Virus record (IMG/VR): IMGVR_UViG_3300047562_002015 | Coordinates: 1 to 20,177 of that record | Strand: one strand, 5' to 3' | Source of the DNA: a virus | DNA length: 20,177 nt | In this document: positions 7,601 through 12,778 of the stretch, piece after piece | How positions within the stretch are numbered: position 1 is the first letter of the stretch | How the letters are laid out: every line of letters begins with the position of its first letter | Notes under the pieces: model-generated | What the model was told of the DNA's origin: nothing | The model's input: only the letters and a program-made list of their open reading frames with translations | Databases searched by the model: none | Program-made: the position numbers and the translations under genes

Positions 7601-8315
7601 GCGTGACAAGGCAAAGGGGTTGGTCGCGAAACAACAGAAACTTGCACTAGATGGTCGTCTTGGACTTGTGATTGATGGCACAGGTAAGGATTACGACAAG
7701 ATCGAAAAACAAGCAAAAGACCTTAAAGCACTGGGGTATGATGTGGCAATGATCTTTGTCAACACCAATCTAGAAACTGCAATCTCTCGTGATGCGGCAC
7801 GTGAAAGAACACTGGGCGCAAAAGAAGTCACGAAGATGTGGCAACAGGTTCAAGACAACATTGGTAAATTCCAGTCTTTCTTTGGTAGCAACATGATCAT
7901 CGTAGACAACTCTGAAGGCGCAAACTGGCAGAAGGGTTCTACTGATGCATACAAGAAGATGTCTAAATGGGTCTCACAACCGCCCTCTTCCCCAATGGCA
8001 AAGAAGTGGATTGCATCCGTAAAGGCACAACGTGGCATTACTGAGTCCGATCTGGCGACGATTGTTAACGGTATCTTGGAGAGCAAAGACCAAGAAGGTT
8101 TCAGAAAACTGAGTGACATTTTCAAAAGAGAAATTAAAATGGTTGGGGAAGGTGTTGTTGTGAAAAAAAACAACCCACCAGAATTTGGTAAAACAGAAAC
8201 TACTAAGTTATTTAAAAGCATGACACCTGGCCAAAAGAACGAAAACACTTCTCCGAAATTTGCTAGACGAATCAAAGAAAGTGTAACCCGCAATAATAGA
8301 AGAAAAAAAGGTTAG
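4638..8315 (+). CDS. 1225-residue multidomain putative internal head protein: nucleotidyltransferase, basic region, GHRPG domain, P-loop kinase
   Basis: Modules, in order. (1) Residues 44-200 are a nucleotidyltransferase of the HxGH superfamily, with G-R-M-N-P-V-T-I-G-H (51-60), G-S-D-R (138-141) and S-G-T-K-L-R (181-186), like NMN/pantetheine-phosphate adenylyltransferases. (2) Residues 232-340 are strongly basic and helical. (3) Residues 500-545 carry G-H-R-P-G (523-527) and Q-W-G-L-A-R-V (532-538), seen in many phage and giant-virus proteins (DUF5824-like, from memory). (4) Residues 630-745 are a basic domain around H-F-V-D-R-M-N-D-K-R-N (656-666). (5) Residues 928-1115 are a P-loop kinase of zeta-toxin/AAA_33 type: Walker A G-G-P-G-S-G-K-S (935-942), N-S-D (959-961), V-I-D-G-T-G (1011-1016). 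Motifs (L/I)-x-E followed by Ala, Gly or Ser occur at 227, 417, 456, 486, 918, 1134, 1146 and 1212, often between modules, matching the T4 prohead-protease rule. ATG 4638 follows a GAGA; a second ATG at 4641 is possible. Packaging and cleavage are inferred. Confidence 0.8.
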   Translation: MMLDLRETDKKESKSKKRGKIGFKEFDPSKYIELEPTLKEAKSDTVVFSFGRMNPVTIGHEKLVNKVKALAKSKNADARIYLSHTQNNSKDPLSYRDKIRFAKKAFGNVIIQSNAKQVFQVAAELEQAGYKNIIMVVGSDRIKEFQTILDKYNGKDYNFNSISVVSAGERDPNAKGVEGMSGTKLRGIAKAGDFEIFKQAAASGLSDKDKMDMMKLVQKNLKESEEISEAPLTRAQRLKRSRLFRRIKHKIKKGRERASRRRASMEVIRNRANKQARLFFKQRLAKGLDYKELPYGQRQAIDTRLAKISPARIKAIAKRLIPKVKKREMDRVKARTMPSEGVAQDKQIKDMPGTQPKKYYSGLDKKEKESRARQFARQSKMSDDDPRAYKPAPGDEDAKTKPSKHTKKFSQMFGESLQEASQADTRFRKRPHMALEKNGTVKFDRRFKMYRSKNQINEGYDDPAEDLANLMLDMDAFIMSEDFDVLMESDPTEALKNKAEKSGISYGILKKVFDRGVAAWRTGHRPGTTPTQWGLARVNSFATKGKGTWGKADKDLADKVRKEEFDSIEENKLLHSKEYKHAADTLQKVWDRKKDDAKHSIEYYAAQIARQYDNVNARELAKMVNEEVSQKQIDDLEKFADRILAKFDVDVEFTKHFVDRMNDKRNSPEIKVVELQKLFKKIQKNKAQNIKGNVGIEAVLKDLSSDLNLPVVIKRRGDEIELVNKTIMRKSDFKTSNKVIKYEDTMKRFSDLYSEEKILTTDGRMKSFKEKLKKLGYKKIEERKSSTGYELYHKDFSSAMKHAYEYAKKKYNIEVDPEEIDNKVASGPRKPSAGKTNSYRLLDKDGKRAIQVQVYNMDNKGYELNMYKEDVNVSENKKMSLQKKLDQVSEPSKKGKEGVTLKKAPWEKKEGFDLGLELIEGINDPGIFKAVFLAGGPGSGKSFMVGRTALTSLGLKLINSDPAFEAQLKKVGLKPTPDDIFTPKGQAARDKAKGLVAKQQKLALDGRLGLVIDGTGKDYDKIEKQAKDLKALGYDVAMIFVNTNLETAISRDAARERTLGAKEVTKMWQQVQDNIGKFQSFFGSNMIIVDNSEGANWQKGSTDAYKKMSKWVSQPPSSPMAKKWIASVKAQRGITESDLATIVNGILESKDQEGFRKLSDIFKREIKMVGEGVVVKKNNPPEFGKTETTKLFKSMTPGQKNENTSPKFARRIKESVTRNNRRKKG

Positions 8316-8320
8316 GGTAA

Positions 8321-8755
8321 ATGTACGAATACAGATGTAAAATACTTCGTATAGTCGACGGAGATACCGTTGATGTGGATATTGACTTAGGATTTGGTGT
8401 CTGGTTGCATAGAGAACGTGTACGTATCATGGGTATCGACACTCCTGAGTCTAGAACGAAGGATGAGGAAGAAAAGAAATTTGGTTTGGCTGCAAAAGAA
8501 TGGGTAAAGGATCAAATGCCTATTGGTAGTCATCAAATTCTTAAAACAGAAATTGATACGTCTGGTGAAGATAAGAAGGGAAAGTTTGGACGCATTCTGG
8601 GCGACTTCCTTCTAGAAGATGGTGAAGTAAGACTTACAGAAAAGATGGCAGCTGCAGGACACTGCGTTCCCTATTTTGGTGGGTCTAAAGAAGAGATACA
8701 AGCACTTCACATGAAAAACAGGGAAAGACTGTTGATTGAAGGCATAGTAAAGTGA
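8321..8755 (+). CDS. Staphylococcal-nuclease-like (thermonuclease family) endonuclease
   Basis: A 144-residue protein with the SNase fold motifs. V-D-G-D-T-V-D (residues 12-18) provides the first Asp ligands. R-V-R-I-M-G-I-D-T-P-E (33-43) holds the catalytic Arg, the calcium-binding Asp and the general-base Glu, and G-K-F-G-R-I-L-G (87-94) holds the second catalytic Arg. All residues needed for Ca2+-dependent DNA/RNA phosphodiester cleavage appear present, so it is likely active. The length fits a single minimal SNase domain, and no signal peptide is visible, so it would act in the cytoplasm or in the virion. The start is an ATG five bases after the preceding stop, with an AAAGG-TTAGGG purine stretch upstream. 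Near the C-terminus is L-I-E-G (138-141), another protease-type motif. The next gene starts at an overlapping GTGA. Confidence 0.9.
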   Translation: MYEYRCKILRIVDGDTVDVDIDLGFGVWLHRERVRIMGIDTPESRTKDEEEKKFGLAAKEWVKDQMPIGSHQILKTEIDTSGEDKKGKFGRILGDFLLEDGEVRLTEKMAAAGHCVPYFGGSKEEIQALHMKNRERLLIEGIVK

Positions 8756-8784
8756 AAAGGTTTAAACAACATATTCACGAATCC
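8752..8784 (+). other. Candidate capsid-targeting peptide with prohead-protease site
   Basis: Codons 1-11 encode a Met-Lys start, an aromatic at position 4, Ile at 8 and Glu at 10 followed by a small residue. That is the same spacing as the ten-residue targeting peptide of T4 internal proteins IPI-IPIII (established). The resemblance is seen directly; function is inferred. Confidence 0.55.
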
Positions 8785-9126
8785 AGATTTGGTTTGTTTG
8801 AGGGGGTAACAGTCCCCCTTGAACAGCCTATGATTGAAGCAGAGGAACAAGAACTAGACTCGCCCAAAAGAAATTCTGGAGACGGCAAGAAGTATGTTGT
8901 TTATGTAAAAGACCCCGACACTGGGAATGTCAAAAAAATTACATTTGGTGATGAGAAGGGCGGGTTAACGTCTAAGATTAATGACAGAGAAGCTGCAAAG
9001 AATTTCGCAGACCGTCATAATTGTGATACGAAATCTGATAAGATGACGCCTGGATATTGGTCATGTCGTCTTCCGAAATATGCAAAAGGGTTAGGACTTA
9101 AAGGTGGCGGAGATTACTTTTGGTAA
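8752..9126 (+). CDS. Putative internal head protein with T4-like capsid-targeting N-terminus and Cys/His small domain
   Basis: A 124-residue product starting at GTG 8752, which overlaps the nuclease stop (GTGA). The first ten residues, M-K-R-F-K-Q-H-I-H-E followed by Ser, parallel the T4 internal-protein capsid-targeting peptide M-K-T-Y-Q-E-F-I-A-E, which is removed by the prohead protease after Glu. L-F-E-G (15-18) and M-I-E-A (27-30) offer further similar sites. Residues 46-110 form a compact domain with K-Y-V-V-Y-V-K-D-P-D-T-G, F-G-D, R-H-N-C (88-91) and Y-W-S-C (102-105). This resembles a small domain I recall from phage and giant-virus proteins (possibly DUF5872-like), perhaps metal-binding. 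The C-terminal end is Gly-rich and finishes in F-W. Packaging in the head is inferred from the N-terminus; the role of the folded domain is unknown. Confidence 0.78.
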   Translation: MKRFKQHIHESRFGLFEGVTVPLEQPMIEAEEQELDSPKRNSGDGKKYVVYVKDPDTGNVKKITFGDEKGGLTSKINDREAAKNFADRHNCDTKSDKMTPGYWSCRLPKYAKGLGLKGGGDYFW

Positions 9127-9382
9127 ACCTTATACTGATGAACTGGGCGATATCGACGTGTCCAGAAAGTTCGATGTTTCTTCTGATGGTTACGTATGGC
9201 ACAGAGATGCACATGATCGTGTCATAACAGTTGTAGAAGGTAACGGTTGGCAGTTTCAGGTGGAGGGATGTTTACCATTCCTTTTAAAAAGAGGGTTAAC
9301 TTTTAAAATAGAAAGTGGCGTTTATCATCGGTTGATTAAAGGCGTTGATGACCTACATATTAAAATAGTCGAAAATAAATAA
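9104..9382 (+). CDS. Small cupin-fold protein
   Basis: A 92-residue protein that fits a single cupin barrel. W-H-R-D-A-H-D-R-V (residues 32-40) and V-V-E-G-N-G-W (43-49) together resemble cupin motif 1 (His-x-His-type ligands, Glu, then Gly). G-V-Y-H-R-L-I-K-G (72-80) resembles motif 2, with H75 as the third His. Cupins bind metal and act as enzymes, sugar epimerases or sensors; the substrate cannot be read here. The start is taken as GTG 9104, with AGGA at 9093-9096 seven bases upstream, giving a 23-base overlap with the preceding gene. A downstream start is possible but would remove the first strand. The gene ends in an AT-rich run that contains two AATAAATA sequences before the 671-residue protein gene. 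Confidence 0.75.
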   Translation: MAEITFGKPYTDELGDIDVSRKFDVSSDGYVWHRDAHDRVITVVEGNGWQFQVEGCLPFLLKRGLTFKIESGVYHRLIKGVDDLHIKIVENK

Positions 9383-9421
9383 ATAAAAACAGGTCAAATC
9401 CAAATTTTTAAGGAAAGTAAA

Positions 9422-11437
9422 ATGAATTTCAGAGACAAAATCAACAGTCTTTTCAGCGGATTAACTTTTGATGCGCTCGAAACGATAGAAGAGAAGAAGA
9501 ACACATCCTATAAAGAAGGTTCTTTGGACAAGGTAAATCCTGATGCTTTGAAGAAAAACTTCAAAGACCGCAAAGACAAAGACATTGACAACGATGGCGA
9601 TGTAGACGACTCTGATGAATATTTGCACAATCGTCGCAAGGCGATCAAAAAGGCAATTGCTAAAGAATCCTTAGATGAAGAATCGAAAACAATTGCATCA
9701 ATGAGAAAAATTGTTGCTGACAAACAAGCGATGAAGGTTGACGGTGTCATGGTTGACATGTTCACTGCCTCAGCAGTCACTCAAATTTACGACAAGGTGA
9801 ATGATGCAAACAAGGCAAAGTTGGATGGTATGAAAGCCTCCCAACTTGCAAACATCGCATATAAGATGATGAAGAAAGAAGAAGTCGAAATTGATGAAGC
9901 GGCACCAAAGTTAAAGGGCGATTACATTAAAACCCAACGCGAAAAAGATCGTGCTCATGACGCAGCGATGGGTCGTACTGCAACTGGTCGTAAGAAACCG
10001 CAGCGTGCAATGACTTCTACCCAACGTTCTTTGGCGTCCATGCGTAAAGAAGACCTTGACGAAAACAAAATGACAGGCAACTATGCCAGAGTCATGTATG
10101 ATTATCGTGAAGACTATTATAACATCACGGTATACAAGAATGGTAAGGAAGTAGCCTCAGATGACGGATACTTTGGTGCAAACGAGACAGGCAACCCTCT
10201 TATCAAGAAGTTTACTGATATTGTCAAAAAGGCTGGGCTGAAACCAGAAGGTTTACCAATCGTAGACGAAGACGGCAAGAAGGGCGTGTTCAAAGGAAAT
10301 ACATTCAAGTGGAACACAAAAGAAGAAGTTGAACTGGATGAGGCAAAATCTAAAGAAGAAAAGATTGCCGATTTAGAGAAAATGCTGAAGGGTATCAGTG
10401 GAAACACATCTTCAGTGAAAATGAAAAAATATGCTATCCAGAAAAAAATCAACGATCTAAAAAATGAAGAAGTCGAACTAGACGAAAACATGTCACGTGT
10501 TGCAAAAGAACTTGAAGACTATGCACGTAAGAATGGTGGCATTGACAAGATGGACTTCATGAAAGCGGCAATGATGATGAAGAAAGGTCAGACCAACCAA
10601 CTGAAAAAGTTCGTTGATGATCTGGACACAGAACCACGTGAGAAGATTCTATCTCTAATGCAGAAAGATGAAGCTATACTTACTGGTAAAGACAACGATC
10701 ACCTTGAAAAAAAGTTAGACAAGGTAAGAAATCGTACTCAAAAAGCTATGAATCAAAAAACAAAGTCAACGATGGAAGAAGTTGAACTAGAAGAAAAAGT
10801 CGATGTCAAAGGAATTCAAAAAGCGGTTGACGATGGTAAGTCCATCGACGTTATCATGACCATGTTCGCTAACAAGCGCACAACCAATACTGATGAAATC
10901 CGCAAGGTCGTAAAAGACTACATGTGGAAGAAACGCATGAAGAAAGAAGAACTTGACGAAGCCAAGAACTATGAAATCAAAGACGGCAAGGTTCATATAT
11001 CGAAGGCAAACTTCCGTAAGGTTCACAAAGACTATAAGAACGCAACAAAGGGACAAGAACGTATGATGGCGCTTGACCCTAAAACTGGTGCAACGACTTC
11101 GTTCCCAGTTGTTTTCACTGAGTCTGATGGATTTGAAAATTCATTCCGTCAAAAGTTTGTTGAAAGTCTTCAAAATCGTTTAGTAGAAAAATATGCAGAA
11201 GAAAATGGTATTGATATCAATTCTTTGACTGAAGAAGAATTGGACGAAGTTATTGGTGCTATTGTTCGTGGTGTTAAAAAGGTCGCTAACAGGTTGTCTA
11301 CTTCAGGTCGTGCAGATGCGGCAGAAAAAAGAGCAGCTGCAGCAGAGAAGAAAAACAGAGACAGAGAACGTATCCAAAAGGCGCAACAAAGGTTAAGAGA
11401 CGCTCAAAAAGCTGCTCAAGACCGCGCTAACGCATAA
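9422..11437 (+). CDS. 671-residue repeat-punctuated putative internal head/structural polyprotein
   Basis: I do not recognise an enzymatic domain. The protein is highly charged and mostly helical. Near the N-terminus D54-I-D-N-D-G-D-V-D-D-S-D65 is a perfect EF-hand-type loop. Eight acidic punctuation motifs, mostly (K)E-E-V-E-(L/I)-D-E, end at residues 86, 159, 214, 307, 355, 458, 513 and 609 and divide it into segments of roughly 48 to 103 residues that do not resemble each other. (L/I)-D-E followed by Ala occurs at 157-160, 305-308 and 511-514, fitting the T4 prohead-protease rule. The last 60 residues form an Ala/Arg/Lys/Gln-rich helix, like core or DNA-binding tails. The start has an excellent AGGAAAG at 9411-9417. 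Similar multi-motif proteins occur in marine T4-like phages (from memory, usually unannotated). In-capsid cleavage into small proteins is an inference. Confidence 0.72.
   Translation: MNFRDKINSLFSGLTFDALETIEEKKNTSYKEGSLDKVNPDALKKNFKDRKDKDIDNDGDVDDSDEYLHNRRKAIKKAIAKESLDEESKTIASMRKIVADKQAMKVDGVMVDMFTASAVTQIYDKVNDANKAKLDGMKASQLANIAYKMMKKEEVEIDEAAPKLKGDYIKTQREKDRAHDAAMGRTATGRKKPQRAMTSTQRSLASMRKEDLDENKMTGNYARVMYDYREDYYNITVYKNGKEVASDDGYFGANETGNPLIKKFTDIVKKAGLKPEGLPIVDEDGKKGVFKGNTFKWNTKEEVELDEAKSKEEKIADLEKMLKGISGNTSSVKMKKYAIQKKINDLKNEEVELDENMSRVAKELEDYARKNGGIDKMDFMKAAMMMKKGQTNQLKKFVDDLDTEPREKILSLMQKDEAILTGKDNDHLEKKLDKVRNRTQKAMNQKTKSTMEEVELEEKVDVKGIQKAVDDGKSIDVIMTMFANKRTTNTDEIRKVVKDYMWKKRMKKEELDEAKNYEIKDGKVHISKANFRKVHKDYKNATKGQERMMALDPKTGATTSFPVVFTESDGFENSFRQKFVESLQNRLVEKYAEENGIDINSLTEEELDEVIGAIVRGVKKVANRLSTSGRADAAEKRAAAAEKKNRDRERIQKAQQRLRDAQKAAQDRANA
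9581..9616 (+). other. EF-hand-like calcium-binding loop in the 671-residue protein
   Basis: Codons 54-65 give Asp at loop positions 1, 3, 5 and 12, Gly at 6 and Val at 8, matching the canonical EF-hand or dockerin-type calcium loop. Such loops in virion proteins can stabilise assembly. Calcium binding itself is not shown. Confidence 0.65.
9671..11248 (+). repeat. Eight dispersed (E)E-x-(L/I)-(D/E)-E protein-coding motifs
   Basis: Motif ends fall at residues 86, 159, 214, 307, 355, 458, 513 and 609, with spacings 73, 55, 93, 48, 103, 55 and 96. The four best DNA copies begin AAGAAGT(T/C)GAA but differ at third positions, so the conservation is at the protein level and not a recent DNA duplication. 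Likely protease sites or linkers. Confidence 0.7.
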
Positions 11438-11440
11438 ATA
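11433..11440 (+). promoter_or_regulatory. Possible late promoter core CATAAATA
   Basis: This differs from TATAAATA at one base and is followed by CT, like the perfect copy at 13183. It overlaps the stop codon of the 671-residue protein and lies 32 bases before the ATG at 11473, similar to the spacing of the perfect copies. A T-to-C change at position 1 may weaken it. Confidence 0.45.
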
Positions 11441-11472
11441 CTTTCACAAACCCAAAACTAAGGAGAACAAAA

Positions 11473-11793
11473 ATGGCACTTTGGGGAAAAACTGACACAT
11501 TAGCGGATGTTCCAAAATGGTTGGAAGATGATGCTAACAATACAAACAAGTCACATGATCGTGATCTTGCAGTATTTGTGGACACCGAAGAAGCTGGAGA
11601 GACATCCAACCGTGCAAAGGGTCTTAAGACCCCAGGCTGGAACCTATACCACACATATACTGATGGTTTAGGTAACACTCGTCACAAGGCTGAATCGCTC
11701 GTAGTAATGAAAGTGGCTGCAGCAGATGCAGGTGACGATGGTGTAACTGGCAACACAGATATTGAAGATACTATCGTAGCTGACCCGAGCTAA
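11473..11793 (+). CDS. Conserved small structural-type phage protein
   Basis: A 106-residue acidic protein beginning M-A-L-W-G-K-T-D, with W-L-E-D-D-A-N-N-T-N-K (residues 16-26), L-K-T-P-G-W-N-L-Y-H-T-Y (51-62) and R-H-K-A-E-S-L-V-V-M-K-V (70-81). I recall this set of motifs from unannotated proteins located among head and neck genes of marine T4-like phages, so a virion role is likely but not shown. A strong AAGGAG Shine-Dalgarno at 11459-11464 and a nearby late-promoter-like sequence suggest abundant late expression, which fits a structural or decoration protein. There is no membrane segment and no enzyme motif. The last 25 residues are Asp/Gly/Thr-rich and probably flexible. It ends with tandem in-frame stops (TAA, TAG). 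Confidence 0.75.
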   Translation: MALWGKTDTLADVPKWLEDDANNTNKSHDRDLAVFVDTEEAGETSNRAKGLKTPGWNLYHTYTDGLGNTRHKAESLVVMKVAAADAGDDGVTGNTDIEDTIVADPS

Positions 11794-11810
11794 TAGTTAA
11801 GTAATTCGAT

Positions 11811-12185
11811 ATGAGATTGACAGAACCAACCTTTCTAATGTATGCAATGAAAAACTATGACAATCCTCATTGTTCAGATATAACTGAATTTGAGGAAGAC
11901 ATGAAGAGATTCCAATACTTGCGGAAACTCTTTGGTCGTTATAGGCAAGAAGGAGACTTGAAAGAAAGGTTGATTCTGAATCATATGATAATAATTTATA
12001 ACGTTTTCGGGCCAAATGCAACGAATATGTTGTTTATGAAACTACCCGAATACCATGAATATTTAAAACCATTTGTAGAGTATTTGAATTTTATGCCTCA
12101 GGTAGTTATGTATGATGATATAACTATCAATAAAGACAGTGTGGTATCAGACCCGCGCATAATTCAAGTACTTAAGGAAATTTAG
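11811..12185 (+). CDS. Conserved T4-like phage protein of unknown function
   Basis: A 124-residue helical protein starting M-R-L-T-E-P-T-F-L-M-Y-A-M, with R-Y-R-Q-E-G-D-L-K-E-R-L-I-L-N-H (residues 43-58) and Y-N-V-F-G-P-N-A-T (63-71). These motifs are familiar from a small protein encoded just before capsid assembly genes in T4-like marine phages (from memory; function undescribed). No transmembrane segment or catalytic motif is evident. The Shine-Dalgarno is poor, and the ATG lies 17 bases after the preceding gene. Its TAG abuts the ATG of the next gene with no spacing, so the pair is probably cotranslated and perhaps acts together. Context suggests late expression and a role in head or neck assembly, but this is only guilt by position. 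Confidence 0.8.
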   Translation: MRLTEPTFLMYAMKNYDNPHCSDITEFEEDMKRFQYLRKLFGRYRQEGDLKERLILNHMIIIYNVFGPNATNMLFMKLPEYHEYLKPFVEYLNFMPQVVMYDDITINKDSVVSDPRIIQVLKEI

Positions 12186-12566
12186 ATGGTCGTAGATCTA
12201 TTCCTAGTTTATTCCTTCATTAGAAAACTAGTCACACCGTTTGATCAGTGGGAAGCGTATAAACTTGGCATCATTGATGAGAAGGGAAACATTCTTATCA
12301 AACGCAAAGATTTTTTAAAGAAGTCTCAGCGTGATGCGTTTGGGATTTTTGATCTTATGATTTTAAACATTAAAAAACTTCTAGCCAAGGTTCCTGGCGG
12401 ACAGACAAGATTGGCGTCGTATGCAGCTGCATTGTTTTTGATCAAAGAATGGCAACATTTTTCTGAAAATTCGCTCTTGACAGAAGATGTTGATGATGAT
12501 ATAATACGGCTGTCAGTTATGAAATTTAATGATGAGTATTTGAAGCCCCTTCTAGAAGGAGAATAG
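12186..12566 (+). CDS. Conserved T4-like phage protein of unknown function, helical
   Basis: A 126-residue protein with L-V-Y-S-F-I-R-K-L-V-T-P-F (residues 7-19), K-L-G-I-I-D-E-K-G (26-34), L-L-A-K-V-P-G-G (65-72) and R-L-A-S-Y-A-A-A-L (75-83). The combination is one I associate with short conserved proteins of T4-like phages encoded beside the previous gene. No known function is claimed. AAGGAAA at 12175-12181, inside the end of the upstream gene, is a good Shine-Dalgarno for the ATG at 12186. The hydrophobic stretch around residues 77-86 is short and amphipathic, so a soluble protein is more likely than a membrane one. It ends in an AGAAGGAGAATAG that also carries the ribosome site for the next small gene. 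Confidence 0.8.
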   Translation: MVVDLFLVYSFIRKLVTPFDQWEAYKLGIIDEKGNILIKRKDFLKKSQRDAFGIFDLMILNIKKLLAKVPGGQTRLASYAAALFLIKEWQHFSENSLLTEDVDDDIIRLSVMKFNDEYLKPLLEGE

Positions 12567-12569
12567 ATT

Positions 12570-12770
12570 ATGCCAATTGGTATGTTGTTCATCGCCAGAT
12601 GGTTTGGTGGTGGTGCACCTCACGCAATTAATGAGTATTATGGTAGAGGATTTCCAATTCCATTTAGTGGACAGATTGCATTTTCGGATTTTGATGCATA
12701 CTTTCGCCGTAGAGGTATTACACCAAGAGAAGCGTCAACAGTAATGTTTTCAACCACAGTAGATGTATAG
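12570..12770 (+). CDS. 66-residue protein with a tail-fibre-like motif
   Basis: A short but well-supported gene: AGAAGGAG at 12555-12562 sits at good spacing before the ATG, and it fits exactly between two genes (3 and 8 bases from its neighbours). The sequence includes N-E-Y-Y-G-R-G (residues 21-27) and P-F-S-G-Q-I-A-F-S-D-F (31-41). The latter resembles the P-x-S-G-x-I-S-(F/L)-S-D-F motif common in phage tail-fibre and other virion structural proteins. Here it stands alone. The N-terminal I-G-M-L-F-I-A-R-W-F is hydrophobic but too short for a clear membrane helix. It could be a mini virion protein or adaptor. The function is unknown; the resemblance is from remembered motif patterns. Confidence 0.65.
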   Translation: MPIGMLFIARWFGGGAPHAINEYYGRGFPIPFSGQIAFSDFDAYFRRRGITPREASTVMFSTTVDV

Positions 12771-12778
12771 AGATTAAA

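Noticed and set aside
7850-8293. 147-codon minus-strand open frame
   Set aside because: Antisense shadow of the 1225-residue gene; no promoter or ribosome site, and all convincing genes are on the + strand.
9374-9385. Two overlapping AATAAATA as a late promoter for the 671-residue gene
   Set aside because: Position 1 differs from the consensus and the region is simply A/T-rich; kept only as a possible weak site in a finding.
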